Of a stretch of 64,000 nt of DNA, positions 46,116 through 58,199 are shown piece after piece. Every line of letters starts with the position of its first letter. Position 1 is the stretch's first letter. This DNA comes from Sorghum bicolor (Eukaryota > Streptophyta > Magnoliopsida > Poales > Poaceae). The notes below the pieces were generated by a model. That model saw nothing but the letters and a program-made list of their open reading frames with translations. It was not told the origin of the DNA and did no database searches. The stretch spans positions 12,144,501 through 12,208,500 of the forward strand of contig NC_012870.2 of the NCBI RefSeq assembly GCF_000003195.3, in the 5' to 3' direction. Position numbers and translations under genes: made by a program.

Positions 46116-47456
46116 CTGTTAATTCCTGGCAAGCGTCAATCATTTAAGTTAACTGTGCTGATATAACAGAAATTGACATAGCAGAAGCCGAGTCCATCGA
46201 AGAAGCGAGCAAAATCAGTTGCATTCTATCATTCTCCACCTGGTTCAGATTTCGAGGATTTAACTAATTCCTTTGTTCCTTCCATTCTACTAGTTTGATG
46301 GAATTGTTATATATACCAATGGTGTCAGCTATTGTATTTAACTATTTACTGATTATTGGTGTGTTTTTTGCCTGTAAGAGTGAAGTCAAATGCTGTGCTG
46401 CCCTGAACTCCTTTTTAAGTACCAGAACCATGTAACAAACAGCACTTTAACTCGGATACATGCGGGTTTGCTGACATATTATCATCCGAAATTCCAAATG
46501 GTTGCTGCCTCACACGAAAGAACCGTCAGACGTGAACAAGCGGAGTAGTGCAACGTTAAATTGCTTACCTGTACTAAGATGTCTGGATCTGTTATTCACA
46601 GGCAATTTCAGTACTACTCCTATATAACTGCCTCAAACTTTCAAGCGTCAAACATCTAGATGAGGAATTTCACAAAGTCAGAAATTTCAACCAACAGATC
46701 CCTACGTGTACATATACTCAAATTGTTGCAAGGGAATCAAGTTGTACAGGTTGCATAGGTTCTGCAAGAATTTTTTTTCCCCGGCTAAAATACCCAGCTA
46801 CCTATATCAGATTTCAGTCAGAAGTTGAGCTTAAAGACAAGTGCCATGCAAACAGCGTACCTATATTGGTTCCACCTGCCAAATCAAGGCTTGATTGGAT
46901 ACATCAGTATCCACACACATTGAGGTGGATAGAACGTATCAAAAGTCCAAACACACCCTCAGTAGTCACTAGTCAGTACCCTCAGTATAGTTGCTGATAT
47001 TTTAGAGCAGCTGCTGTTCAGATCAGGAATTTTACACGAATTTCCAATTAAACAGATTGGACAGTCCAACAAACCTGAACATATACAAGCATAATCAGAC
47101 TTAGTTTGGATACAACATTTTTTCACAAAAGTTAGGAGTTTGGACCTGTAAGCTCATCAATCTGGAAGCAAGCAAAACCACCACCACAGTGTATTACAAC
47201 CGACTATACATGCATTGCAGCTCTTGCTGGTGAGAAAGAAGCAAAAGCGTTTTTGTAACTTGAACAATTGCAAGACCAATGCATAATATCCTCATCACCA
47301 AATATGTGAAATCAGAAAATCATCAACTAAAGAATCAAAAGAACTCTGGCTCCACCCAACATTAACAAAAAAAAAATGCAATCTGATGCAAACTTCCCAA
47401 CTGACAGCTATTTATTTACATTGTACAGCTGCTGCTGCTGCTTCTTTCGGCAGGTT
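46116..47456. other. Tail-to-tail spacer between the SPX-RING and GTD-binding genes
   Basis: Contains the two 3' untranslated regions. No additional gene or clear transposon was seen. Confidence 0.4.
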
Positions 47457-50400
47457 TTACTTTGTTCTCGTGAGGGTTTTCTGGATCCGTGGGCACTTAT
47501 CCAAGAGTAGGAGCAAACCAACATTATTACTTGATAAGCCAAAAGTATACCTATCAACCAAGTAGGAAAGTAGTCAATATCACCGTGCTTTACAGATAAA
47601 ATAAGTATATAGCATGAACTGAATTCCAATTGAAGTCTCTCCTACCTGCTTTGAGATAGCTTCTTTTTCTTGCCAAATAAAGTGAGGACCCACTGCAAAA
47701 GATAACAGCAAATACTTAGGTCTGGGAAAAGACTACTTGGTTATAGTTATGAACATGAAAGGCCGTGTAAGCACAAAAACATTTAACATTATGTAGAGGT
47801 GTAATATAGCAATCTAATTAAGCGCTTCTGGAATAGTGCTTACAGCCAGTTTTTATTTTATTTATTTATTTTTATTTTACTCAACTTTTATGTTAGGTAG
47901 ATATTCATGTGTTAGTGCCTTATTAATGGTGTGTTGGCCACATAGTTAAGAAGTGTAACTGCTCAAGAAGAAAACAATATCTCACCCCACAAATAGGCAA
48001 CCCCTTAGTACAAACAAAAAACCAGGAGAGTGAAAGTACACAGGGAGCTAGGCAGCTTGCCATTTATTGTCTGACAATCCACAATTGACCAGCAAGCCAT
48101 TGCCACAAGCACTACAACTATACGATAAACATCAATATTGGCAGGATTTAATCCCCGAGCCTAAACACATACACAAACACCCTCTAAGTTTCACTCATGC
48201 AGAATAGCTTTTCCTAACAGATGTTCAAGGGTGAGCAGAACTGGATTAACAAATTACAAACAGAACTCTGAAAGTGCAATCCTCCAGCCTTATTTTTTTT
48301 TAAAAAAAATGTATCTGGAATAAATCATGTCAAAGCAATAAGCAACATTAATTTCAATCAAGCAAGTCAGTCAGCAAGAACTATGCAGACTGATATTCCA
48401 AATTTATCTCTTCATATCAGCAATGTTTTTTTAGGCACTAGGCATTTTCAAGGCCGTGATCCATCGCCTAGCGCCCAGGCGTGCCTAGGCGTTTTGCCCT
48501 TTTTGTATGTTAGCATATATATAGCTGAATAAAATATAAATTATATAAATAATTAAATATAGTAGCCGAGTGGATTGTATAAAAAGAGATAAGGTTCAAT
48601 GGAAGGCGGCGACGAGGACCTCTGGATTCAGTGACTCCCTCCCCTGGTGGGCTCGAGTTTTGGACTCGCCTCCACCCTTCCCTGCAACGACCTCAGCGGG
48701 ACTCGTTGGCGCTATGGGCGGCGGCCAGCAGGAGAGATGAAGACCGCCAACAGAAAGCAGTGAGGATCTCTCTCTCCCCCCCCCCCCTCTCTCTCTCTCT
48801 CTAGGCACCGGTGCTCTGCTCTTTTCCTTCCTGCGCAGCCCCCCCCCCCCCCCTCGCGCTCGCTCCCACCCAGCCGCCGCCTCGTACGTCTACTCACTGC
48901 CATGGAGGCATTGCGGAACGCAGCGGAGGCGCATGGCCTCCGCCCAGCGCCTAGGCGAGCACGGATCTTGCCTTGGTGAACATTGCATATCAGTACCAAA
49001 GAATGAATGAGCTCAAATGTGTTGCATTTAATAAAGCACAGAACCACCCTAGCTTGAATTCGTACTGTGTACAGCAAATAATAGTTCCCAACTTAATTTG
49101 GCCCCTAGTAAAAGAAACTAGGAAAACAGTTGCAAATAGATAATCATATTAAGCATAATTCATTTGTTACCAAAAAAAATGCTACTTTAGGGCCAACTAG
49201 AAAAATCATTTGAATTTTAGAGTTGGACCGACTATTAAAATGAACAGCTACACACTGCATTACAGCAACAGCAATATTCTGCATTCTAAAACAATAATAA
49301 TTCCAAAATATGCTCAAATCTCTGCTAGAGTGCTCATAGATATTAGATAGCAGATAGCAGCATCCTACTAGATCAAAAGAATGAATCTAAAAGTGATTTG
49401 TATACTAAATCAGCACACAAACATCATAACTTAGATCTTAATAAACCACACAGTATTAATAATCTACTAAATGAAAGCAATCTCCAGCAAAATCTTGCAA
49501 TGTTTTGCACAGCCAGTATCCTATCAGTAAAACAAGCAGCATACCTTAAACAAGGCAACCATGGAATATGTCTTGACAAGTGCCGCCTTCTTGTCCTCCG
49601 TGAATCTCCTTTCTAAAATCCCAACTGCGTGTTTTCTAGGCGAAGAGTGTACACCTGGCCCTGCCCCGGCTCCTGACCCTACTGGAACTCCATCCTTGGC
49701 AAGCTGCTGCGCAATCTCACGAAGAAGCACAAGTTGTGCCTTCTCTGTGCGCATTGCCACAAGGGCCTGCCTCATCGACTCCCGATCGGCCTCCAGCGCC
49801 TCCAGCCTCATGTAAAGCTTCTTAATGTCTGGCTCCACTGCCTCGCCCTGGTACTTATCCATGACCCTTGCAATAGGCACCGTTGCACCTTGATGCACCT
49901 TGTCAATGGTGTAGACCCTATCGCTGCCACTGCCACTTACACTGTCAACACCATCAGCCTCGCTTGCTTCCTCCCCATCAGCACTTCCAGCAGTAGGAGA
50001 CTCCGGCAGCTCTTCATCATCATTGTGGAGGTTGCTCCTTGCTTCCACTTCCACATCCTCCTCAGATAACACCACATCAGCATAGAGGCCACTCCGTTCA
50101 TGCCCAGACAAGTTCGGCAATGCCTCATCTGTGTAGAGGTGGGTACCTTCCTCTTCCTCTTCCTCAACCTCAAGGGGTGGCTCAAGCAGGCGAGTTTCCT
50201 GATCGTGCTCGAGGCGGCAGATCCGGCGCTCCAGATCGAGGGCAACCGCATCCTCTTCCTCCTGCCCGTCCTCGTAGTAGTACTCCCCGTCGTTGCAGCG
50301 GAGCTCAGGGTAGTACCCGCCACCATCGCCATCGACGTAGCCGTCCTCGCCCTCGAGTAGCAGGAGGTCCTCTTCCTCCTCGGCGGCGTTCTGCGCGAGC

Positions 50401-50939
50401 AGGTCCTCGCCCTCGCCCTCGGGAAGCGGGATGCCGAGGTGGATGAACTGCAGCCTGTACTCGCGGAGCCTCGCGCGCAGGCGCACCAGCCTGCGCGCGC
50501 GCTGCGCCAGGAGCGCGCGGAGCTGGTCGATGTCGGCGGCGTCGAGCGCCATCTTCTCGTCGGCGAAGCGGCGGAACTGGCGGAGCTCCATCTGCACCTC
50601 GGCCTTCTCCCGCTGCAGGCGGAGCATCATGGCCATGGCCTCGCTGGCGGCGCTGGCCGCGGCGAGGCGCTCCTCCTCGACCTCGCCCCGCAGCGCCGAC
50701 GCCGCGGACTGCGCCGCCGCAACGGCCTCCCGCAGCGCCGCGCACTCGTCCTCCGCCTCGACCCGCGCCGCGGGGCCCGCCTCGTCGTCGTCCCCGCCCT
50801 TCTCCGCGCCCAGCTTCCGCTTCACGGACCGCCGCCACGGCACTGCCGGCAAGGAGGAGGAGGAGGAGCAGCACGGGCACCGCTCCCCGGCGGCCGCCGG
50901 TGACGACGCGTCGGGGTCCTGGTCGTGGTCGTCGTCCAT
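47457..50939 (-). CDS. GTD-binding (DUF593) protein, myosin-binding protein 7-like
   Basis: Three exons on the minus strand: 49545-50939, 47646-47692 and 47457-47550, giving 511 residues. The GTD-binding (zein-binding) coiled-coil is at about 65-150 (ECAALREAVAAAQSAAS, EAMAMMLRLQREKAEVQMEL, DEKMALDAADIDQLRALL). In plants this domain binds the globular tail of class XI myosins and links them to vesicles. The middle (190-350) is strongly acidic, and a second coiled-coil lies at about 400-440 (DIKKLYMRLEALEADRE, MRTEKAQLVLLREIAQQL). Small exons 2 and 3 encode WVLTLFGKKKKLSQSR and LLLLLDKCPRIQKTLTRTK. There is no obvious membrane segment, which separates it from the membrane-anchored members. MDDDHD was taken as start; the frame stays open further upstream to 51170, but that part lacks family features. 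Confidence 0.88.
48421..48985. mobile_element. hAT-like element in intron 1 of the GTD-binding gene
   Basis: A perfect 8-bp duplication CATATCAG flanks it (48413-48420 and 48986-48993). The ends are CAATGTT and AACATTG. Inside, GCGCCCAGGCGTGCCTAGGCG and CCGCCCAGCGCCTAGGCGAG-like blocks face each other. An 8-bp duplication fits the hAT superfamily. The interior holds a CT tract with two C runs (48777-48853) and no transposase frame, so it is non-autonomous. Confidence 0.8.
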
Positions 50940-51344
50940 GGCAGCGGCGGCGGGAGGCGAGAGGATTCGGGGGGCGCGAGCGCAATCAAACCGCAGACGC
51001 GGAGCCTTTTCTGTCCACGTTTGGATTTGGGAGCAAGTTGGGAGTCGGGAATTGGTGCGGGGAGTTGGGATGAGCGTTTCGTCGTCCTCTTCTTCTTTTC
51101 GGCTTTTCCCCTTCGTTTGGTGGGCCCCTCCCGCCTCCGGCTCGGAGTGGGGTCCAGGAGGAGACAACAAAGTAGGCAGCGGCAGCGGCAGCGGCTATGT
51201 ACTGGAAATCATCATCCGAATTTTAGATATTTTTTTGGTCACCGGATTTTAATTTTCTTTTTGACAATTCGGATTTTAGACATTTGGCTTTCATACACAA
51301 TTCTGCTCACCTTATTTTGCTCCCAGGCCGTGTATACTTCCTCA

Positions 51345-51565
51345 ACTGAAAAATTTCGCGACACTAGCGCTTTCGTTTGTTTGTGGTAATTATTATCTAA
51401 CTATAGACTAAATAGGCTCAAAAGATTCGTCTTGTAAATTTCGACCAAATTATGTAATTAGTTTTTATTTTCGTCTATATTTAATATTTCATGCATGCGT
51501 CTAAAGATTTGATGTGATGGGAAATTTTAAAAAGTTTTGGGTTTTTGGTGGAAGTAAACAAGGCC
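51345..51565. mobile_element. Degenerate Tourist-like MITE (GGCCTTGTTTAGTT family), inverted
   Basis: The family blocks appear in reverse order: GAAAAATTTCGCG, CGCTTTCGTTTGT, ACTATAGACTAAATAGGCTC, AAAAGATTCGTCTTGTAAAT, and the right end GAAGTAAACAAGGCC. The left terminus is eroded. Confidence 0.65.
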
Positions 51566-51627
51566 CCAGTTTGGAACATCACAAATCTTCTCATCCATTG
51601 TTAGTATGACTGATTGCTAGCCGGCTA

Positions 51628-51965
51628 GGCCCTGTTTAGATTGTAAATGAAAAAATTTTAGGTGTCACATCGGATATGTCGAAAGAATGTCAGGAGAGAT
51701 TTGTATAGAAACTAATAAAAAACAAATTATATAACTCGTCTGGAAACTACAAGACAAATCTAATAAGCATAATTAATCTGTCATTAGCACATATGGGTTA
51801 TTGTACCACTTAAGGCTAATCATGGACTAATTAGGCTTAAAAGATTCGTCTCGTGATTTTCAACCAAACTGTATAATTAGTTTACTTTTTTATTTACATT
51901 TAATGTTTCATATATGTGTTCAAAGATTCTATGGGATGGATGAAAAAAATTTGGGTGAAGAGGCC
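51628..51965. mobile_element. Tourist-like MITE of a related, longer subfamily
   Basis: Begins GGCCCTGTTTAGATTG and ends AAAAATTTGGGTGAAGAGGCC, 338 bp. It shares AAAAGATTCGTCTCGTGATT and TTTAATGTTTCATATATGTG with the shorter family but has a distinct left half (GGTGTCACATCGGATATGTC). The flanks CTA and TAA do not match exactly. Confidence 0.65.
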
Positions 51966-52639
51966 TAAAAGGTTTGAGTCTTGGACGGCGTGGCGCCTCT
52001 GTATTGTGAATTTGTCTCGACGGTATGGCGTGTACTATGAATTTGTCCATTCCAATGTCGCCCAATTTTCTCAGCGAACATTAGTAGACGGTGTCCACTT
52101 TTTGCCCCTCTCCAGATTGTACATGTGATGCTCTTGAGATATTTCTGCAGGCAAAAGGAGCCGTATTTTTGAAAGTCGATGCGGTGTTTGTGTATTGGAT
52201 CGTAGCACAGGACGTGGACGTGTTGCAAGAATTCGGAGCGAGTCAAGAAAACGGCAACTCCAAATGGACAGCGCGCGGGCTTGATTATTGTTCCACGCAG
52301 ATTTTATCTGCAGACTACCGTTTCAACATTTATCCACCGAATCAAAATAAGTAATGGTGGCGATCAAATCAAATCAATTAGGAAAAGAGCATTGCTATTA
52401 TTGTTGTTATTGTTAGGCTGAATCTCCTCCTCCAATCGCAGGAAGAAAAGATAAATAGTCCAGCAAGCACGAGAGCTGTCAGATTTGATTTGATAATACT
52501 AATAATATATTTTTGTGATGAAAACCGTTAAGCCCAGCACGATGGAGCCAGCAGTCAGTTATTGTTATTACGGGGTCGGGAACGATAACAGGAGATCACG
52601 AGGTGGGCCCACCGTGTCCTTCTGTTCCTTTCTCGTGCA

Positions 52640-52872
52640 TGTCTTGTTTAGTTCGTGAAGATTTTTAGGTTTCGTTACTGTAACATTTTCGTTTTTATTT
52701 AATAAATATTATGTAATCATGAACTAACTAGACTTAAAAGATTCGTCACGTAAATTATAAGTAAACTGTGTAATTAGTTATCTTTTTTTATCTATATTTA
52801 ATGCTCCATACATATATCGTAAAATTTGATATGACGGAGATTTTTGAAAAATTTTGAGAACTAAACAAGGCC
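52640..52872. mobile_element. Tourist-like MITE (GGCCTTGTTTAGTT family), further copy
   Basis: Left end TGTCTTGTTTAGTTCG, right end GAGAACTAAACAAGGCC, with the family interior (AAAAGATTCGTCACGTAAATT, TATTTAATGCTCCATACATA). The left terminus is mutated and the duplication is not visible. Confidence 0.72.
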
Positions 52873-54773
52873 CTGCTTCTTGACCTCCAAGCTCCAAATT
52901 TACAAGTTTACGAGAGGATCAGAGGAGTACAGCACGGACGCTAGTCGCTAGATGCTGCTGTCCTGCTCATGTCCACAGGACGGCTAATCGCGTGAATCGT
53001 GCACCCTTTTAATGTAACCGTGGACGATATAATCCGGAGGCACGACGATGGTTTTCTTTAAGTGCTGCCTTGTACACGTGCTTGCTTGCTTGCCTGATTA
53101 AATCCTTGCAAAGTTGCAACTTGCTTTGCAAGCAAGTACGCTTCTCTGCTTCCGCTGGCACTGAGATATAAATCCGGCTGGCCGATGCCAACCGTTCTTA
53201 TCCTAATGCCGATAATTCCTAGTTTGTATATGAAAATTATATCTCGACGAAAGCTACAAAATCCTTGTTTTGAGTTTTATCGTTTGAGATTAGTTATATA
53301 CTCAAAAAAATAATTTGAATTTTCAACAGCATGTTAACCGCATATACAAGCTCGTCGCCTTAAAAAAAATTATATTTTTCTTGTGTGGTGTCAAATAAAA
53401 ATACTTTGTAAATGAAAATCGTAGCTCTTGTTGACATCTATAAATTCATAGTTTTGAGTTTTATTATTTGAGGTTGTTAAGATGGCCTAGACGAGACCCG
53501 TTACAACTTTAAGAAGCAAGAAAAATGTAAATGTATTTTGAGCCTTTGAGACTTACTGCTCCATCTTATAAAAAAACGCTATAGAACTCGTGCTAGCCAA
53601 ACCTTGTTAAGTTTAATCATGTTTATAAAAAATAACAAAAATATTCATATCTTCAAATAAGTTTGTTATGAAAATATATTTAATGAACTATCCAATGATG
53701 CCAATTATGTACCATAAATATTAATATTTTATTTTATATATTTGGTTAAAGTTAAAATTTTTAACTGTTTGGAAAACGAGAACAGCACTTTTTATGGAAC
53801 AGTAGAGTAGAACAACTTCAGACAACTTTAAGGGCTATTAGTGAATTTTACTCACACAAAAAACATGCCATTCATTTAAGCAAAAATGTTGTAATTAGCA
53901 AAATTTTTACATGCTAGTGTTAGCACATATTTGATTTAGGAAAATTTTACATTGGTTAGAGAAAATATAGATAGGTAAGATTCGACGGTGCAAAAATAGA
54001 AGATACCTACATAAAATACAAAGTAACTATTCTTGACTCCTTATAAAAGATATATATATTCTGGACTTCGTCTCGCTTTATATGTCTAAAAGATCTTGTC
54101 TGGTGGATGACCTTTTTTTTACAATTATTGTAAAAGTTCTCAATTGAATTTCTAAAACAGTTCTAGGTATATCATTTAAAAACGTTGATTGTTTTACCGA
54201 CATTGTCCCATATTGTATCGTTTTTGTTTGTTATTCTTGTATGATGATCGGCCGTGTGCCCGTGTTTGTCTTATAGATTAGGCTTCCTCTCGTATAATTT
54301 TTGTTTACCTTTTAGTTTTTGAATAACATTAACGGACGTGCATTCTGCTGCTAGAGTTTGAAGACAAATAAACCAGCGGGAGACCAGCACGGTAAACATC
54401 GATCAGATGGCGCACCACCTAAAAAATGCAGCCGTAGATTCAGAAAGGAACTGGGCGCAGTGTTTTCTGACTTATGGTTCTGTTTTTCTTTGCTATAGGC
54501 ACGTCAGACTTCTATTGGGCTCTTGGTGCCATGAACAATGGCGACAGCCCAAAAGATGCCCTAATTTGACCGGTGCAGCCATTTGAGATTGTGCGGAGCT
54601 ATGCTACAGAAAATTTCTAGCTGGGGCTTGGTCAACCGAAATTTGAGTCTCGAATGGAATGCGGGCCATATTTTTAGACACGGTAAAATTTAGGGTATGC
54701 TCGATTGCAAGCTAATTTTTGCCAAGCCAAAACATACGATCCAATATGCAATTGGTTTGTTGCCAAAACATTG
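52873..54773. other. AT-rich gene-free region
   Basis: Blocks at 53227-53300 and 53405-53475 resemble each other (ATGAAAAT...GTAGCT/ATCTC, ...GTTTTGAGTTTTATYRTTTGAGRTT), indicating an internal duplication in an unnamed repeat. The rest resembles worn repeat DNA. No gene signal. Confidence 0.4.
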
Positions 54774-54778
54774 GTAGT

Positions 54779-57700
54779 TGTCACACCCCAAAATTTTCAA
54801 TTTTGGGTTGTGCATAGAAATTACTAAATAAATATAAAATAAATTTAAAATTTCTATAAGATTTGCCAAGTTTAGTTGACTTAGTGCAAATTAGTTATAG
54901 AAAAAAAAGTAAATTTCCAAATTGTTCTCAATTAACTTGACAGACTTTTGCTTGATGTGAGGTGATGCTTGCTTATTGCTTGACTTTGTGTTGTGAGTGG
55001 GTAATGTCTTGGAGAGCGTTTAGTAAGCCGTTGATCTGCATCCGGCGTGTCTCTATGTTTTTTTATCAAGTCTCCTCCCTCTGGGTCTTAAACTTTTATT
55101 TGGAGTTTTTCATATCATCATATTCTACGCTAAATTATTCCTTGAGTTCATCTTTCATCAGGCCGACCTATTAGAACTTCTCGGGATTTTTTTTTCTACC
55201 TTTTTTTTTGGAATTCTTTCTCGCCTTTCTATGAGCATAATCTATTTTTTTATATGTTCTAAAATATCTTCCATGAGCTTATTTTATTAAGCTTCCTCGG
55301 TGTTCAATCTATCTATAAAAATTATCCCAAATTTCTTTTGAGGCATCACAGTATTTTTCTCATGGCTTAAATACTAATTCTTGATTTTTCTAGGATTATT
55401 TTTAGACATGATCAAGGTTTACCATTTTCTCTCTATCGTTGACACTTATCATTCTTTTTCTTTTATTTATTTCTCCTTTTTGTTCCTTAGGCAAATGTGC
55501 TTTGATGTGATGACAATTTAGGAAGCCAGTAACCAGGCCAATTCCATCTCCCTGCATTCACGAGTCCAACTCGTAATCAGTCTTGCTGCCTGGCCCCTTT
55601 CCTTTGTTATCTGCTCGCCAGGCCCCAAGGTTACCTCTTGTTTATTACCTTGTGGCCTGCAAGGAAACTTGAACCCACGTTAAGCCCTAACTGACATACA
55701 CATCCGCCGCCGCCGCGGCTAGCCTCCATGCTCGGCTCCTACGCCAACGCAACCATCGCCCGATCTCGCTGAAACCATGAAGGCCGGAGGAATCGTCCAG
55801 TTGACCATGTCCTGCCAATGCAACCTAGATGTAGTTGACCACAATTATCGATCGCATATACACGCATGGCGCCGACGTGAAGCAGCTCGGAGGTTTATCC
55901 CGGCTTGCCTCCGTGATCCCGGTGGCGTGTGCTGTTCGTCTCCATCCAGGCCATGCAAAATCCACTTTTCAATCTCTACTAAGCACCACGACGCCTGTAT
56001 CTACTGAAGCAAGCTGCCAGGTCTTCCGTACAACCTTTGTCAATGTTCGATCTTCCTTGCTGGGAATATGTGAGCCACTTAGCATCCTATGAAGGTACAT
56101 GTCTTATGTATCTGACTCGAATTGCTCTTTCTTGCCTATTGTATCTCCTTCCTGCTAGTTCTCACGTGCCTTTGATTCAGTTCTTCCCATCAGGAAAAAC
56201 TAGCATCTGTGCATGTTGCCTGACCAAGCTGCTGGCCTGCTCTCAAAACAATAGCACTTTGGCTGCCATCAACCTTGTGGTGTCAAGAGCTCTCTGATAC
56301 TTTGCTGTAAGACAAATCTACAAAGGCCATCACTCGTCACGTGCTAAGGTTTCTTCTGTTTCATCATCTTAAATCCTTTCAAGTACATTGAGGTTGGGTG
56401 ATGTAATTAACGTGTTTTTGCCGTCGATCATGTGATATGTTTGTAAATTTTATAAACAATATATTTAATTTAATTAATATTTGCATGCATCTGGCTTAAG
56501 AATTAAAAACAATATAACTTTAGAGTCCACCTTTTATATGTCAAGTGTTAACTTGGTTAATGAAAAAAATAATATGTATTTAATTTGTAACCTGCTTAGT
56601 CTAAACACGTTTCAAACATAAAACTAGTTCCCTAATTAAAAGCCCTATAGGTATATACTTCGCTATTTTATTATGCTTTTAAACTATGAGTTTGCTTAGT
56701 TGAGACACGTATATTAAATTCATGCAGAAGCTCATATGTTAATGTATTCTTTTGCTAAATGAAGTTTAACTTGCTTAAAGTATACCAATAATGTTTATAA
56801 ATAAAACATGATGAATAATTTTAAGCCTGACCTCCAATTTAATATATGATTACTGGTCTGGATTAATATTATTCACATGATTTTGGTACTTAAAATAAAT
56901 TAAGCATGTAGGCTTTTATAATATAAACTCTCGGTAGTCGTTTTAGTGTTTCATGTGTTCTCATGACCATGTCTTCTCTTGGGTGGTGTATTGTTCTTAG
57001 TTGCTTTTATTTGTTGTTTGTATGTTTGCCTTTGTGTGGTGCTTGCTACGAGTAGACGAGATCCGTTTATGGGTGCTGAAGACAGAAGGTGATGGACAAA
57101 AGCTGATGATGTGAGAATTGAGCAAGTGTTTAAGACAAGTATAGCATTTGGATTTTATTTCTGTGACCATGATCGTGTGACTAGATTAATGTTAAGTAAT
57201 AAATGATAAAAATGACTTTTTAGCCACTTGATGATTTATCTGTAAGTGATAACCGGGACAACAGTGCAACCATGAGGGCTATAATGGCTCTGGCTTTAGC
57301 TCAGTATGAAGACCTTTTCTAGCTTGTTAGAGGTTACCCGAAAGGGCGGAGGGGCTGAACCGTTTTGGGTATAGTGTGGCCTCTGTCTGTATGTGTATAG
57401 GCTGCGAGTCATTGTGCCATCGGAAAGGGGGCTCTATATCTGCGCGCAAAGGAAACCTTGCGGTCCTAACTTGTTAGACAAACTTTTGAAAGGCTTCACG
57501 GTGATCCCTGCCGACCTTCCTTGGAAGTGGGTTATGAGGCTGATCACCTCGGGCGAAAGGGTAAATCATGACTCATGGGTAAAGATGTACAACCTCTGCA
57601 GAGTGTAAAACTGGTATACTAGCCGTGCTCACGGTTATGAGCGGCCTTGGGGGTTCTTGCTGCGCCGACGATGAGCTTATTAAGTTGTTATGTTCATTTG

Positions 57701-58199
57701 ATTATCGTTTATGCTATGGATTAATTATGCTTACACTTGATCATGGGATTAATGGATTATTTATGCTACCTTGACAATTGCTATTTAATTATGAATATGC
57801 TATCCACTATTAAAGCTAATTGCAGTCAAACCAGTGTCAGCTATTTGAGCCTCATGACCCCTGGTTATACTTGTTGAGTACGATATGTGCTCACTCTTGC
57901 TATTTCCCACCACTCCAGTCCACTAGAAAGAGTTGATTAGAAGGATGGAGTCATGAAGGATGTTCTCAGGATACAAGAAGTGCTAGGCATATGTTACCCC
58001 AGTCAACCGTCCCTGTGCAGATTGAGCCTGAAGATTAGTTATCTTTCCGCGATACTCTGATGTAAGTGTTAATTATAAGTATATATGTTTTCGCTATATA
58101 ACATTGTTTCTGATATTATTGCTTCTGTTGTTGTATGTGTGGATTTCCTGGGCACACATATGACTAGCTTGGTTTTGTTCTTTAAAACCGGGTGTGACA
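54779..58199. mobile_element. Long LTR of a Gypsy-type retrotransposon
   Basis: It begins TGTCACACCCCAAAATTTTC and ends AAAACCGGGTGTGACA, so the ends form the TG...CA inverted termini of an LTR. It is 3,421 bp long. The part GTACAACCTCTGCAGAGTG followed by GGTTATGAGCGGCC (57588-57643) is typical of grass Gypsy LTRs of the Atlantys/RIRE8 kind, as I recall them. No gag or pol frame is present. The five bases before it (GTAGT) are not repeated directly after it (GAGTG), so it is not an ordinary solo LTR. GAGTGG after the LTR is what precedes TATCAGAGC in a tRNA-Met primer site. The same GTAGT occurs at 58673, after the neighbouring Cassandra LTR. Confidence 0.75.

Noticed and set aside
50940..51170. 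Extension of the GTD-binding protein to an upstream ATG at 51170
   Set aside because: The added 77 residues are Pro/Ser/Glu-rich and unlike the family; MDDDHD at 50939 is a better start. Not excluded without cDNA.
54962..57608. Small frames (55777-56297, 57393-57608) as possible genes
   Set aside because: They lie inside the Gypsy-type LTR and show no gag, pol or host-gene motif.
54779..58199. Ordinary solo LTR
   Set aside because: The 5 bp after its end (GAGTG) differ from those before it (GTAGT); the matching GTAGT is only found after the Cassandra LTR.
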